Source of the DNA: PALSA-612 sp963776735
GTDB lineage: Bacteria; Actinomycetota; Thermoleophilia; Gaiellales; Gaiellaceae
Reading direction: 5' to 3'
Assembly (NCBI GenBank): GCA_963776735.1
Contig: CAVZNV010000018.1
Span: 496,001 to 560,000 of the forward strand
Length of the DNA stretch: 64,000 bases
Below are positions 34,729 to 46,724 of the stretch, piece after piece (the stretch's first letter is position 1; every line of letters starts with the position of its first letter). The notes beneath the pieces are model-generated. The model had not been told where the DNA came from, ran no database searches, and worked only from the letters and a program-made list of their open reading frames with translations. A program made the position numbers and the translations under genes.

Positions 34729-35924
34729 CGCGGGCTCACCAGCGCGCCGCTGAACCCGCGCGACCGCCAGCGCTTGCGCACGCTCGCGCCCGTCCGTTCG
34801 AGGCAGCGCGTGACGGCCGTCGACGGCCCCGCGACGAGAACGGTGCCGCCCGGGCGCGTCGCAGCCTGCAAGGAGATGACGATCTCGGCGTCGACGGCCG
34901 GGGGAGACCGGTCGGCGAGGACGGTCGCCGCGAGGTCATAGCCGTCGCCCGCCGCGACCGGCAGCAGCGTGTTCAGGGTGCCGATCTCGACCGGGCGGAC
35001 CGCGTTCAGCTCGACGTTCCCGGCGGATGCGCGCAGCGCAAGGACGTCGCGGCTCTGGAGATCGACCCGCGCCGGCGCGGTCGCACGCGCGAGGTAGGCG
35101 GCGAGATGGCCCTGGCCCGGCTCGAAGACGAGTGCCGACTCGACCGGCGCTCCCCCTCCGGCCAGTCCGGACGCTGCGGCAAGCGTCCCGAATCCAAGCG
35201 TGTCGAACTCCGGCAGCCCCCAGTACGTCTTGGTGCGGACTCGTTCGCGGCCGAGCGTCGCGTCGATCTCGCCGCGGTCGTACATGCCTCGCTCGAACGC
35301 GGGCACGTAGGCCGCGCCGTCTCGCGCCGGCAGCCGGTACAGCCACGCCGCGTAGCCCTGGCCGGTGCGGTGCCGCAGTACTTCCGCGCCGGCGTCCTCG
35401 ATCAGCTGCTGAGCGAGTGCCTTGATCCGGTCGATGACGACGACCCCGACGATCCCACCCTCCGGCTGAAACCACGCGGCGTCGAGGAGGATACTCGCGA
35501 TGACGGCAGGCCCGGCCTTGGCCGGAACGTTCGACAGGATCAGGTCGAAACCGGACTCGCGCACGTCGTCGTAGCCGAGAGACGCGTACGCCTCGGTGCC
35601 GCGCAATCCGTTCTCCTCCGCGTTCCACGCCGCGTAGTCCACGGCGGCGAGGTCGCGGTCGACCAGATGCACGACCCGGTCGTCGCGCCAGCTCTTCAGC
35701 ATCAGCCCGAGTGGCCCGTAGCCCGATCCCAGGTCGAGGACGCGCTCTGCCGCGAGCGCGTTCTCGCTCTCGTGCACGGTCCGGAGCAGCAGGCGTGTGC
35801 CCGCGTCGACGTCGAAGCTGCTGAAGAGGTCGTGCGCGACGTGGAAGCGGAGACGGGAGCCGTACGCCGCCAGCTCGAGCGTCTTCTTGTACCGTGCGGA
35901 CAGGCCTGCGGCTTGGCTCGCCAT
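34725..35924 (-). CDS. Class I methyltransferase, RsmC/RlmG-like (probable rRNA or small-molecule methylase)
   Basis: A 399-residue protein if started at ATG 35924 (MASQAAGLSARYKKTLELAAYGSRLRF); the open frame goes on to 36122, but that part overlaps the rrn promoter. The core has VLDLGSGYGPLGLML (motif I), HLVDRDLAAVDYAAWNAEENG and FDLILSNVPAKAG. That NVPA variant replaces the NPPF catalytic motif of RsmC-type N-methylases. A second half (FDTLGFGTLAAASG...VISLQAATRPGGTVLVAGP) looks like a degenerate duplicated methyltransferase domain, as in RsmC/RlmG. Its position just upstream of the rRNA operon, on the opposite strand, is suggestive but not proof of rRNA modification. It overlaps tyrS by 4 nt. 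Confidence 0.72.
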   Translation of the reverse strand: MASQAAGLSARYKKTLELAAYGSRLRFHVAHDLFSSFDVDAGTRLLLRTVHESENALAAERVLDLGSGYGPLGLMLKSWRDDRVVHLVDRDLAAVDYAAWNAEENGLRGTEAYASLGYDDVRESGFDLILSNVPAKAGPAVIASILLDAAWFQPEGGIVGVVVIDRIKALAQQLIEDAGAEVLRHRTGQGYAAWLYRLPARDGAAYVPAFERGMYDRGEIDATLGRERVRTKTYWGLPEFDTLGFGTLAAASGLAGGGAPVESALVFEPGQGHLAAYLARATAPARVDLQSRDVLALRASAGNVELNAVRPVEIGTLNTLLPVAAGDGYDLAATVLADRSPPAVDAEIVISLQAATRPGGTVLVAGPSTAVTRCLERTGASVRKRWRSRGFSGALVSPR

Positions 35925-35959
35925 CAGGCGAATGACGATATCGCCCGTCCGGGGCCTGG

Positions 35960-35990
35960 TTGACAGCCGATCGAAGGGGTCTGCTATCAT
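35960..35990 (+). promoter_or_regulatory. rRNA operon promoter
   Basis: Consensus TTGACA at 35960-35965 and TATCAT at 35985-35990, preceded by TGC (extended -10), 19 bp apart. It reads toward the 16S gene about 310 bp downstream. This is the best -35/-10 pair in the window, fitting a strong rrn promoter. It partly overlaps the N-terminal extension of the opposite open frame. Confidence 0.7.
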
Positions 35991-36090
35991 CCCTCGGCTG
36001 CCGAACGGCGGCGCGTGGAAAATCTGTCCAGCGACCAGGAGTCCCGAAACCGAGCTACCGAGACGAACGAGTCGAAGTGCAACGTTCTGG

Positions 36091-36119
36091 GCCTCCGGGG
36101 TGCGTATGGAGGCTTTTTT
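36091..36119 (+). terminator. Intrinsic terminator-like hairpin in the rRNA leader
   Basis: GCCTCC (36091-36096) pairs with GGAGGC (36108-36113) around an 11-nt loop, followed by six T (36114-36119). It lies about 100 nt downstream of the promoter and 180 nt before the 16S gene, so it may act as an attenuator or define a short leader RNA. boxA comes after it. Confidence 0.7.
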
Positions 36120-36142
36120 CACGCGTCACCCGAGGAAGCGCG

Positions 36143-36167
36143 GTCTTTGAAAACTCAGCAGCGTGAC
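36143..36167 (+). promoter_or_regulatory. rrn boxA and 5' strand of the pre-16S processing stem
   Basis: GTCTTTGAAAACTCA (36143-36157) matches actinobacterial boxA antitermination sites bound by NusB/S10. The overlapping AAAACTCAGCAGCGTGAC (36150-36167) is perfectly complementary to GTCACGCTGCTGAGTTTT at 38015-38032, forming an 18-bp stem around the 16S precursor for RNase III-type cleavage. Confidence 0.8.
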
Positions 36168-36301
36168 GTTTGACGTCGAGACCTCGTGCGGGCTCTGTCC
36201 GCGCGGGGGCAAAAAACCCGTCACCCTGCCTACGGGTAGGGCGACACTTTGAGCTCAAGCTCGAAGAGAAGATCGCCGCCGGCTTGCCGGTGGCATCAAT
36301 T

Positions 36302-37852
<1,551 letters not shown>

Positions 37853-38138
37853 AGGGAATGCCGGAGCTCTTACTCCGGCAGGCGTTCGGATCCTGGATGG
37901 CTTTTTTCGAAAAGTCGTCGGAATACCGAGCTCGCCTGGAAGCAATGTCGACCTCGACTCGTGTGAGCTTTTGCGCAAGCAGTCGCCTCGCGGCTGCAAG
38001 CCAACTGCTGCACGGTCACGCTGCTGAGTTTTGAAGGACCGCGCGCTCTCTCGTTTAGCGGGAGCAATCAGCGGTCTCGCGAGCGTTGGAGCTCGTGCGC
38101 ACCTTGAAAACTCCATAGCGGCATTACATGGTGTTCTT
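37853..38138 (+). other. 16S-23S internal transcribed spacer without tRNA genes
   Basis: A 286-nt spacer. No tRNA-Ile or tRNA-Ala fold is present. It contains the 3' strand of the 16S processing stem (38015-38032) and a second boxA-like ACCTTGAAAACTCCATAG (38101-38118). Within the latter, CACCTTGAAAACTCCATAGCG pairs, with few mismatches, with 41142-41162 downstream of 23S to form the pre-23S stem. The early hairpin GCCGGAGCTCTTACTCCGGC lies just after the 16S end. Confidence 0.85.
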
Positions 38139-41125
<2,987 letters not shown>

Positions 41126-41193
41126 TAGAACACCTAGATGTCGCTATGGGGTTTTGAAGGTGAGTGCGAGCTGCTCGCGCCCTTCGACAATTT

Positions 41194-41306
<113 letters not shown>

Positions 41307-41313
41307 ATTCTTT

Positions 41314-41358
41314 GAAGGCCCCGCTCGGTTTGCTGAAACCGGGTAGGGCCTTCGCTGT
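41314..41358 (+). terminator. rRNA operon terminator
   Basis: GAAGGCCC (41314-41321) pairs with GGGCCTTC (41345-41352), with an inner CGGTTT/AAACCG stem, followed by GCTGTTTCT. It lies directly after 5S and before the convergent M48 protease stop (41361), so it may serve both strands. Confidence 0.85.
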
Positions 41359-41360
41359 TT

Positions 41361-42200
41361 CTAGGCCGCGCGCAGCCTGTCTCGCCAGTCGGGATCGAGC
41401 GCGCGCAGCCGGCTGACCCGCTCAGCCACCGGCGGGTGCGTCACGAACAGCGCCGCCACGCCCTCTTCGAGGAACGGGTTGATCGTGTACAGGGGCTCCG
41501 TCGACGTCGCCGCGTGGAACTCGAGCAGTTCCGCCGCCTGCTCGAGCCTGATCAGCCCGTCGGCAAGGCCGTGCGGCGACTCGCAGAGGCCCGCGGCCAG
41601 CTGGTCGGCCTCGAACTCGCGCTTCGGCGACAGCAGTCCGTGCACGACTGCCGCGGCGATCGGCCCGAGCACGAACAGCAGCGAGCGCTCGAACCACCCT
41701 CCGACCCGGCTCGACTCGACGATCGCGGTCGCGAGCACGACCGCGGTCGTCTGGACGATCACATCGCGCCGAGCCACGTGCGCGAGCTCGTGCGCGACCA
41801 CGCCTTCCACCTCCGCCGGCGCCGGCAGGCGCACGAGCGCCTCCGTGACGACGACGGCCGAGGACGTCGCGCTGCGTCCGACCGTGAGCGCCAGCGGCGG
41901 CCCCTTCGCGACGACGTACAGGCGAGGCTTCGCCACCTCGGCCCGTAGCGACAGCCGCTCGACCAGCGCGTGCAGCTCGGGGGCGTCGCCCGGTGCCAGC
42001 GGCCTCGCGCGCAGCATCCCGAGGACGATCCGGTCGAGCGACACGTAGGCGGCGATGCCGAGCAGGACGCCGCAGAAGGCAAGCGTCGACGCCACCTGTA
42101 TCCCGCCGATCCAGTAGCCGATCAGGCCGAGAACCGCGCAGATTCCGACGAGCACGAGCCACGCCTTGAGCACGTTGCGCACCGGCGCCGGCGTGCTCAC
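41361..42200 (-). CDS. M48-family zinc metalloprotease (HtpX-like)
   Basis: A 279-residue membrane protease from the start at 42200. Two N-terminal helices (WLVLVGICAVLGLIGYWIGG, VASTLAFCGVLLGIAAYVSL) precede the catalytic domain. Zinc site HELAHVARRD (HExxH) with the third ligand Glu in EFEADQLAA; a further hydrophobic stretch (LLFVLGPIAAAVVHGLL) lies between them. HtpX-type enzymes degrade misfolded membrane proteins. It ends a three-gene operon after a small protein and a histidine phosphatase (3-4 nt gaps). Family length is usually 280-300, so it is complete. Confidence 0.9.
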   Translation of the reverse strand: MSTPAPVRNVLKAWLVLVGICAVLGLIGYWIGGIQVASTLAFCGVLLGIAAYVSLDRIVLGMLRARPLAPGDAPELHALVERLSLRAEVAKPRLYVVAKGPPLALTVGRSATSSAVVVTEALVRLPAPAEVEGVVAHELAHVARRDVIVQTTAVVLATAIVESSRVGGWFERSLLFVLGPIAAAVVHGLLSPKREFEADQLAAGLCESPHGLADGLIRLEQAAELLEFHAATSTEPLYTINPFLEEGVAALFVTHPPVAERVSRLRALDPDWRDRLRAA

Positions 42201-42203
42201 TAC

Positions 42204-42449
42204 TCAGCTCTCGTCGGGCTCGTCTTCGGCGAGGCCGCGCGGCGGCCAGTCGGGCTCGGGCGCGTCGCAACGGCTCGAGCAGTGCAGCGAGGCCACGTTC
42301 TGGAGCGGGATCAAGATGTGCCCATTGAGCTCGACGTGTGCGACCTCGTCGATCGAGCAGTACGCGGTGAGCACGCCTTCCTGGTAGTCGCCGCCGAAGA
42401 GCGCGACCTCGACCTGCTCGCCCTTGTACTTGCTCGTGTAGTCGTCCAC
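42204..42449 (-). CDS. Conserved hypothetical small acidic protein
   Basis: An 81-residue soluble protein from GTG 42449, 4 nt after the phosphatase stop and 3 nt before the protease start. The first 55 residues form beta strands (EQVEVALFGGDYQEGVLTAYCSIDEVAHVELNG). This resembles an Sm/SH3-like small barrel, with the HILIPLQNVASLH strand typical of such folds. The tail is acidic and disordered (PEPDWPPRGLAEDEPDES). The barrel idea is inference from strand pattern; no family is recognised. Confidence 0.6.
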   Translation of the reverse strand: MDDYTSKYKGEQVEVALFGGDYQEGVLTAYCSIDEVAHVELNGHILIPLQNVASLHCSSRCDAPEPDWPPRGLAEDEPDES

Positions 42450-42453
42450 CGGA

Positions 42454-42996
42454 TCAGTCTAACGCCCGAAATTCGCCGTCCAGGACCGCGACCCTCACGA
42501 CGTGGCAGTTCGGAATCGGGCCGTCTCCGTCTCCGGAGCACAGGCGAAGCAATGAACGCATCGGACCGCCGTGAGACACGACCAGCACGCGGTCGCCGGG
42601 GTGCCGACCCGCAATTCGCGTGAGCGCCTCGGCGATGCGGCGATCCATCTCGGCTTGCGTCTCCCCGTCGCCCCATTCGCCGCTCGCGGCCTCCGGAAAC
42701 CGTGCCAGCACGTCGTCGTCCGTCATGCCTTCCCAGGTGCCGAAGTGCCGCTCTCGCAGATCTTGAATTGCCGTCACGCCGAGGCGATGAGGCTCGGAGA
42801 CGATCCGTGCGGTCTCCCGGGCTCGTGCGAGGTCGCTGGAATAGACCGCGTCGATGCTCTCGCCGGCGAGCCGTGCGGCGAGCTCGCGCGCCTGCGCGCG
42901 ACCCGTGTCGTTCAGCGGCTGGTCGGCGTGCCCCTGCACGCGCCGCTCGCGGTTCCAGTCGGTCTCGCCGTGCCGGACAAGGAGGATCGTGGTCAC
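42454..42996 (-). CDS. Histidine phosphatase (phosphoglycerate mutase-like) family protein
   Basis: A 180-residue enzyme from GTG 42996. Catalytic LLVRHGETDWNRERRVQGH (RHG with the phospho-His), YSSDLARARETARIV, LRERHFGTWEGM (acid Glu nearby) and the second catalytic His in VLVVSHGGPMRSLL. This matches broad-specificity phosphatases of the CobC/GpmB group; the physiological substrate is not deducible. It leads a three-gene minus-strand operon. The -10 box TAGCGT (43008-43003) is 6 nt before the GTG, so the message is leaderless, and it overlaps the -10 of the divergent SDR gene. Confidence 0.9.
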   Translation of the reverse strand: MTTILLVRHGETDWNRERRVQGHADQPLNDTGRAQARELAARLAGESIDAVYSSDLARARETARIVSEPHRLGVTAIQDLRERHFGTWEGMTDDDVLARFPEAASGEWGDGETQAEMDRRIAEALTRIAGRHPGDRVLVVSHGGPMRSLLRLCSGDGDGPIPNCHVVRVAVLDGEFRALD

Positions 42997-43016
42997 GTGG
43001 GTACGCTAGCGGCCGC
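42997..43016. promoter_or_regulatory. 20-bp bidirectional promoter with overlapping -10 boxes
   Basis: Only 20 bp separate GTG 42996 (minus) from ATG 43017 (plus). TACGCTA at 43002-43008 supplies plus-strand TACGCT (43002-43007, 9 nt to ATG) and minus-strand TAGCGT (43008-43003, 6 nt to GTG). Neither gene has a ribosome-binding site. The layout matches the one at 27392-27409. Confidence 0.65.
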
Positions 43017-43769
43017 ATGGATCTCGGCCTTCGTGACCGCGCGTGCCTCGTGACCGGCTCCTCGGAGGGCATCGGGCGCGAGACGGCGCGCCTGCTCGCC
43101 GCCGAGGGCGCACGCGTCGCGACCTGCGCTCGGGGTGGCGCGCCCGACGTCGGCGAGGCGCTCCACGTGCGCGCCGACCTGTCGCAGCCGGGAGAGCCCG
43201 AACGCGCGGTGGCTGAGGCAGTGAACGCCCTCGGTGGACTTCAGGTGCTCGTGAACAACGTCGGCGTCGCCCGGCAGGCGAAGTTCGAAGACGTGCCGGA
43301 CGACGAGTGGGATGCCTACTGGCAGCTCAACGTCATGAGCTACGTCCGAGCGGCGCGCGCTGCCTTGCCGCACCTCCGCGCCGGCGGCGGCGCGATCGTC
43401 AACGTCTCGTCCACGGCGGGGAAGCGCCCGTCGACGGGCATGCCGCACTACTCGGTGACGAAGGCCGCCGTCCTTTCTCTCTCGCGGTTGCTCGCCGACC
43501 TGTACGCGAAGGACGGCATCCGCTGCAACGCCGTCACGCCCGGCCCGACGGCAACGGGCGCCTGGCTCGACGAAGGCGGGCTGGCAGACCAGCAGGGAGC
43601 CGACCGCAAGGCCGTACTGGAGAAAGTCGGCGCGGGCCGCCCGCTAGGCCGCCTCGCCACGCCCGAGGAAATCGCGGCGGTTGTCGTGTTCCTGTGCTCG
43701 GAACGCTCGAGCTATGTGACCGGCGCCGCCTGGAGCGCCGACGGCGGCACCGTGCCGATCATCATCTGA
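43017..43769 (+). CDS. Short-chain dehydrogenase/reductase (SDR family)
   Basis: A 250-residue NAD(P)-dependent oxidoreductase from ATG 43017. Classical SDR motifs: cofactor loop CLVTGSSEGIGRETARLL (TGxxxGxG), VLVNNVGVARQ (NNxG), IVNVSSTAGKRPST (catalytic Ser) and HYSVTKAAVLSLSR (YxxxK). The C-terminus AVVVFLCSERSSYVTGAAWSADGG is the usual tetramer interface. It resembles FabG-like 3-oxoacyl or sugar reductases, but the substrate cannot be assigned. The message is probably leaderless, from TACGCT 9 nt upstream. Confidence 0.9.
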   Translation: MDLGLRDRACLVTGSSEGIGRETARLLAAEGARVATCARGGAPDVGEALHVRADLSQPGEPERAVAEAVNALGGLQVLVNNVGVARQAKFEDVPDDEWDAYWQLNVMSYVRAARAALPHLRAGGGAIVNVSSTAGKRPSTGMPHYSVTKAAVLSLSRLLADLYAKDGIRCNAVTPGPTATGAWLDEGGLADQQGADRKAVLEKVGAGRPLGRLATPEEIAAVVVFLCSERSSYVTGAAWSADGGTVPIII

Positions 43770-43992
43770 CCCGCCGGCCACGCCCGAACGGGCCGTGGCC
43801 GATTCAGCCCCACCCAATTGGGTGGGGCCGCGAGCCCGCCGCCCTCACGGGCGACGATACCGGTGGGGTCGTCACGTGTCAGTGCCACAGGTGTGACGAG
43901 TGTGTGCCGATTCGTCCACAGGGCCTGGACACGACATGGCCGTCCGAGGTGCGCGGCCTGCGTCGGCCGTGGAGCGGGGTACGCTGGCGACG
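43770..43992 (+). other. Intergenic gap with a 22-bp perfect palindrome and dgt promoter
   Basis: 223 bp with no convincing gene. GCCCCACCCAATTGGGTGGGGC (43807-43828) is a perfect palindrome without a following T-run, so it could be a weak terminator for the SDR gene or an operator. The plus-strand TACGCT at 43980-43985 ends 7 nt before ATG 43993 and is the likely dgt -10 box. Confidence 0.5.
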
Positions 43993-44949
43993 ATGCCCGA
44001 GATCGCCGGGAGAATCGCTGACGCGTACGCGGAGCGCATCCGTGAGATCGAGGAGCGTGCGCTCTCACCGCTCGCCGTCCGCTCGTACGAGACGCGCGGC
44101 CGCGAACGTCCGGAGGACGAGTGCTCGCTGCGCACGCCGTTCCAACGCGACCGCGACCGGGTCGTTCACTCGAAGGCCTTCCGCCGGCTCAAGGGCAAGA
44201 CGCAGGTCTTCATCGATCCCGTCGGCGACCATTACCGCACCCGCATCACGCACACCCTCGAGACGACGGCGATCTCCCGTGTCGTCGCGCGTGCGTTGCG
44301 GCTGAACGAGGATCTCGTCGAGGCGATCGGGCTCGGCCACGACATGGGCCACACGCCGTTCGGTCATGCCGGCGAGGAGGCGCTCGACGAGGTGCTCCAG
44401 GAGGGGTTCGGCCGGCCCTTCCGCCACAACGAGCAGTCGTTCGCGATCGCACAACGGCTCAACCTCACGTACGAGGTCTGCGACGGCATCCTGACGCACA
44501 CCGGCGACCGAGACCCGGCCACGATGGAGGGCAAGATCGTGCGCATCGTCGACCGGGTCGCCTACATCAACCACGACATCGACGACGCGATGCGGTTCGG
44601 CATCCTCGGCGAGGACGACCTGCCGCGACCCGAGATCGAGCTGCTCGGCCCCTCCGGCGCCGCGCGCATCGACACGCTCGTCCACGACCTGGTCGAGACG
44701 TCCGAGGCAGCCGGAGACATCCGCCAGTCGGGCGAGGTCGGCGAGGCCATGCTCTCCCTGCGCAGGTTCATGTTCGAGCGCGTCTACCTCGGGCCGCAGG
44801 TCGTGCCGGAGCACCGGCGTGCGCGCGAGGTCATCCGCCGCGTGTTCGACCACCTGATCGCGCGCGGCGACCCGGTCGACGACGCGGTCGACTACGTTGC
44901 GGGGATGACGGACCGCTTCGCGCTGAACTTCGCCGAGACGCTCGGCTAG
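43993..44949 (+). CDS. dgt: Deoxyguanosinetriphosphate triphosphohydrolase-like protein
   Basis: A 318-residue HD-domain enzyme. I choose ATG 43993 over the longer frame from 43900 because TACGCT ends 7 nt before it. Conserved: RTPFQRDRDRVVHSKAFRRLKGKTQV, THTLETTAISRVVARALRLN (H of the HD site), GLGHDMGHTPFGHAGEEAL (HD pair) and VRIVDRVAYINHDIDDAM (last Asp). It cleaves dNTPs to nucleoside and tripolyphosphate, which tunes nucleotide pools. The pairing dgt-dnaG, 20 nt apart, is common in actinobacteria and couples nucleotide control to replication priming. Confidence 0.93.
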   Translation: MPEIAGRIADAYAERIREIEERALSPLAVRSYETRGRERPEDECSLRTPFQRDRDRVVHSKAFRRLKGKTQVFIDPVGDHYRTRITHTLETTAISRVVARALRLNEDLVEAIGLGHDMGHTPFGHAGEEALDEVLQEGFGRPFRHNEQSFAIAQRLNLTYEVCDGILTHTGDRDPATMEGKIVRIVDRVAYINHDIDDAMRFGILGEDDLPRPEIELLGPSGAARIDTLVHDLVETSEAAGDIRQSGEVGEAMLSLRRFMFERVYLGPQVVPEHRRAREVIRRVFDHLIARGDPVDDAVDYVAGMTDRFALNFAETLG

Positions 44950-44969
44950 CGACAGGGATGGGCTAGAGC

Positions 44970-46619
44970 GTGGCGCGCATCAAGCCCGAGTCTGTCGAGG
45001 CCGTGAAGGCCGCCGCCGACATGCTCGACGTCGTCGGCGCACGCACGCAACTCCGCAAGGCCGGCGCGCGCTACACGGGCCGCTGCCCGTTCCACGAGGA
45101 GCGCACGCCGAGCTTCTCCGTCAACGCGGTCGACAAGCTCTACTACTGCTTCGGCTGCGGCGTCGGCGGCGACGTGATCAAGTTCGTCGCGGAGACCGAG
45201 AACCTCGACTTCTCGGGCGCGGTGGAGTGGCTCGCCGACCGCTTCCGCGTCGAGCTCGAGTACGAGGAGACGTCACCTCGGGTCGAGGCCGAGCGCCGCC
45301 GCCGCGACCGGATCGGCGAGCTGCTCGCCGCCGCTGCGGCGTTCTACGAGCGCTGCCTCTGGGAGTCGGGCACCGCATCCGACGCCCGCGAGTACCTCGC
45401 AGGTCGCGGGCTCGGTGAGGAGATTTGCCACACGTTCCGCCTCGGCTTCGCTCCCGGTGGGAGGACTCTGGCGCAGAAAGCGGCAGAGCGCGGCTTCACG
45501 CAGGACGAGCTGCTCGCAGCCGGGCTCGTCAATCGTCGCGGCAACGACTACTTCTCGCAGCGCATCGTCTTCCCGCTCGCGGACGCACGCGGGCGCGTGC
45601 TGGGTTTCCAGGCGCGCCGGCTGCGCGAGGACGACCCGCTGCAGGCCAAGTACGTGAACTCGCCCGAGAGCGACGTGTTCCAGAAGGGCTCGATCCTCTA
45701 CGGGCTTGACCTGGCGCGCGCCACGATCGCGAAGCAAGACCGCGCCGTCGTCGTCGAGGGGAACACCGACGTGATCGCTCTGCGGCAGGAAGGGCTCGAG
45801 CCGGTCGTCGCCTCGATGGGGACTGCGCTGACGGAGCGGCACGTGCGGCAGCTCTCGCGTCTCACGCACAACCTGTGGCTGTGCTTCGACGGCGACGCCG
45901 CGGGCGAAGCCGCGACGCTGCGCGGAATGGAGCTCGCGGCCGAGCAGGGTTTCACGATCAAGGTGATCGCGCTGCCGGCCGACCAGGATCCCGCCGATCT
46001 CGCGGCCGGGTTCGAGCGGCGCCTCGCCGACGCCGACCCGTATCTCGTCCATCGCGTGCGCATCGAGATCGACCGCGCAGCCGACCGGCAGGAGGCGTTC
46101 ATGCGCGTGCGGGAGGTGCTCGGCAAGGCCGAGGACTCGCCGGAGCGCCAGGACGCGGTTCGCCTCGCGGCCGACCGGCTCGACCTGCCGCCGGATCTCC
46201 AGGCCGGCCTAGCCTCACGCACTCGCGCCGCCACCGGGTCGGTGTCGCCGAAGGTGCTCCAGGCCGGAGACCGGCTCGAGCGCGACGCGCTCGCCGGCTG
46301 CCTGGCGCATCGACAGCTCGTCGCCTCGCTCGCCGAGCTCGAGCCCGAGGCGTTCGACTCCGAGCAGCACCGCGCACTCCGCGTTCACCTCGTCGAGGGA
46401 GGCGAGCTGCCCGGCGACCTCGTCGCGCTCGTCGCGGAGCTCGATGCGCGGGCGGTCGTCGAGCAGATCGACGAGCGCACGGCGAAGGAACTCCTCCTGC
46501 GGCTCACCGAGCGCGACCTCCGCCGCCAGGTCGCCCGCACGAACGGCGACCTCGGCAAGACGCTCGAGCTGCAGGAGAAGCTGGAGCGGGTCCGGAAGGC
46601 CCTGGACGCGCTCTCCTAG
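44970..46619 (+). CDS. dnaG: DNA primase
   Basis: A 549-residue primase from GTG 44970. The N-terminal CHC2 zinc domain reads RCPFHEERTPSFSVN...YYCFGCGVGGDVIKF. The DnaG core has the conserved GFAPGG and NRRGNDYFSQRIVFPLAD. The Toprim metal site is VVVEGNTDVIAL (Glu; usually EGYMD) with CFDGDAAGEAA (DGD). The C-terminal third is helical and should bind DnaB helicase. It makes RNA primers for lagging-strand synthesis. Slightly shorter than the mycobacterial enzyme (about 640) because the C-terminal domain is compact. The TPP-riboswitch promoter follows at once. Confidence 0.95.
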   Translation: MARIKPESVEAVKAAADMLDVVGARTQLRKAGARYTGRCPFHEERTPSFSVNAVDKLYYCFGCGVGGDVIKFVAETENLDFSGAVEWLADRFRVELEYEETSPRVEAERRRRDRIGELLAAAAAFYERCLWESGTASDAREYLAGRGLGEEICHTFRLGFAPGGRTLAQKAAERGFTQDELLAAGLVNRRGNDYFSQRIVFPLADARGRVLGFQARRLREDDPLQAKYVNSPESDVFQKGSILYGLDLARATIAKQDRAVVVEGNTDVIALRQEGLEPVVASMGTALTERHVRQLSRLTHNLWLCFDGDAAGEAATLRGMELAAEQGFTIKVIALPADQDPADLAAGFERRLADADPYLVHRVRIEIDRAADRQEAFMRVREVLGKAEDSPERQDAVRLAADRLDLPPDLQAGLASRTRAATGSVSPKVLQAGDRLERDALAGCLAHRQLVASLAELEPEAFDSEQHRALRVHLVEGGELPGDLVALVAELDARAVVEQIDERTAKELLLRLTERDLRRQVARTNGDLGKTLELQEKLERVRKALDALS

Positions 46620-46621
46620 GC

Positions 46622-46721
46622 TACGCTTGCGAGACGGGAGCCCCTGACGGGGGCTGAGAGGCGGCCACGAGGCGCGCGACCGCGGAACCTGATCCGGGTC
46701 ATGCCGGCGAAGGGAGCGCAG
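46622..46721 (+). promoter_or_regulatory. TPP riboswitch (THI element) with its promoter
   Basis: Conserved THI-box blocks are in order: ACGGGAGCCCC, GGGGGCTGAGAGG, then ACCTGATCCGGGTCATGCCGGCGAAGGGAG. TACGCT at 46622-46627, three bases after the dnaG stop, would start transcription right at the 5' stem. The aptamer ends next to the thiG ribosome-binding site (GCGCAGGAG), so TPP binding probably blocks translation initiation. No separate terminator hairpin is present. Confidence 0.93.
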
Positions 46722-46724
46722 GAG

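Noticed and set aside
37853..38138. tRNA genes in the rRNA spacer
   Set aside because: No cloverleaf or GTTC-type T-loop was found; the hairpins present are processing elements.
41142..41162. A separate small RNA or repeat after 23S
   Set aside because: It is the 3' strand of the pre-23S processing stem, complementary to 38100-38120.
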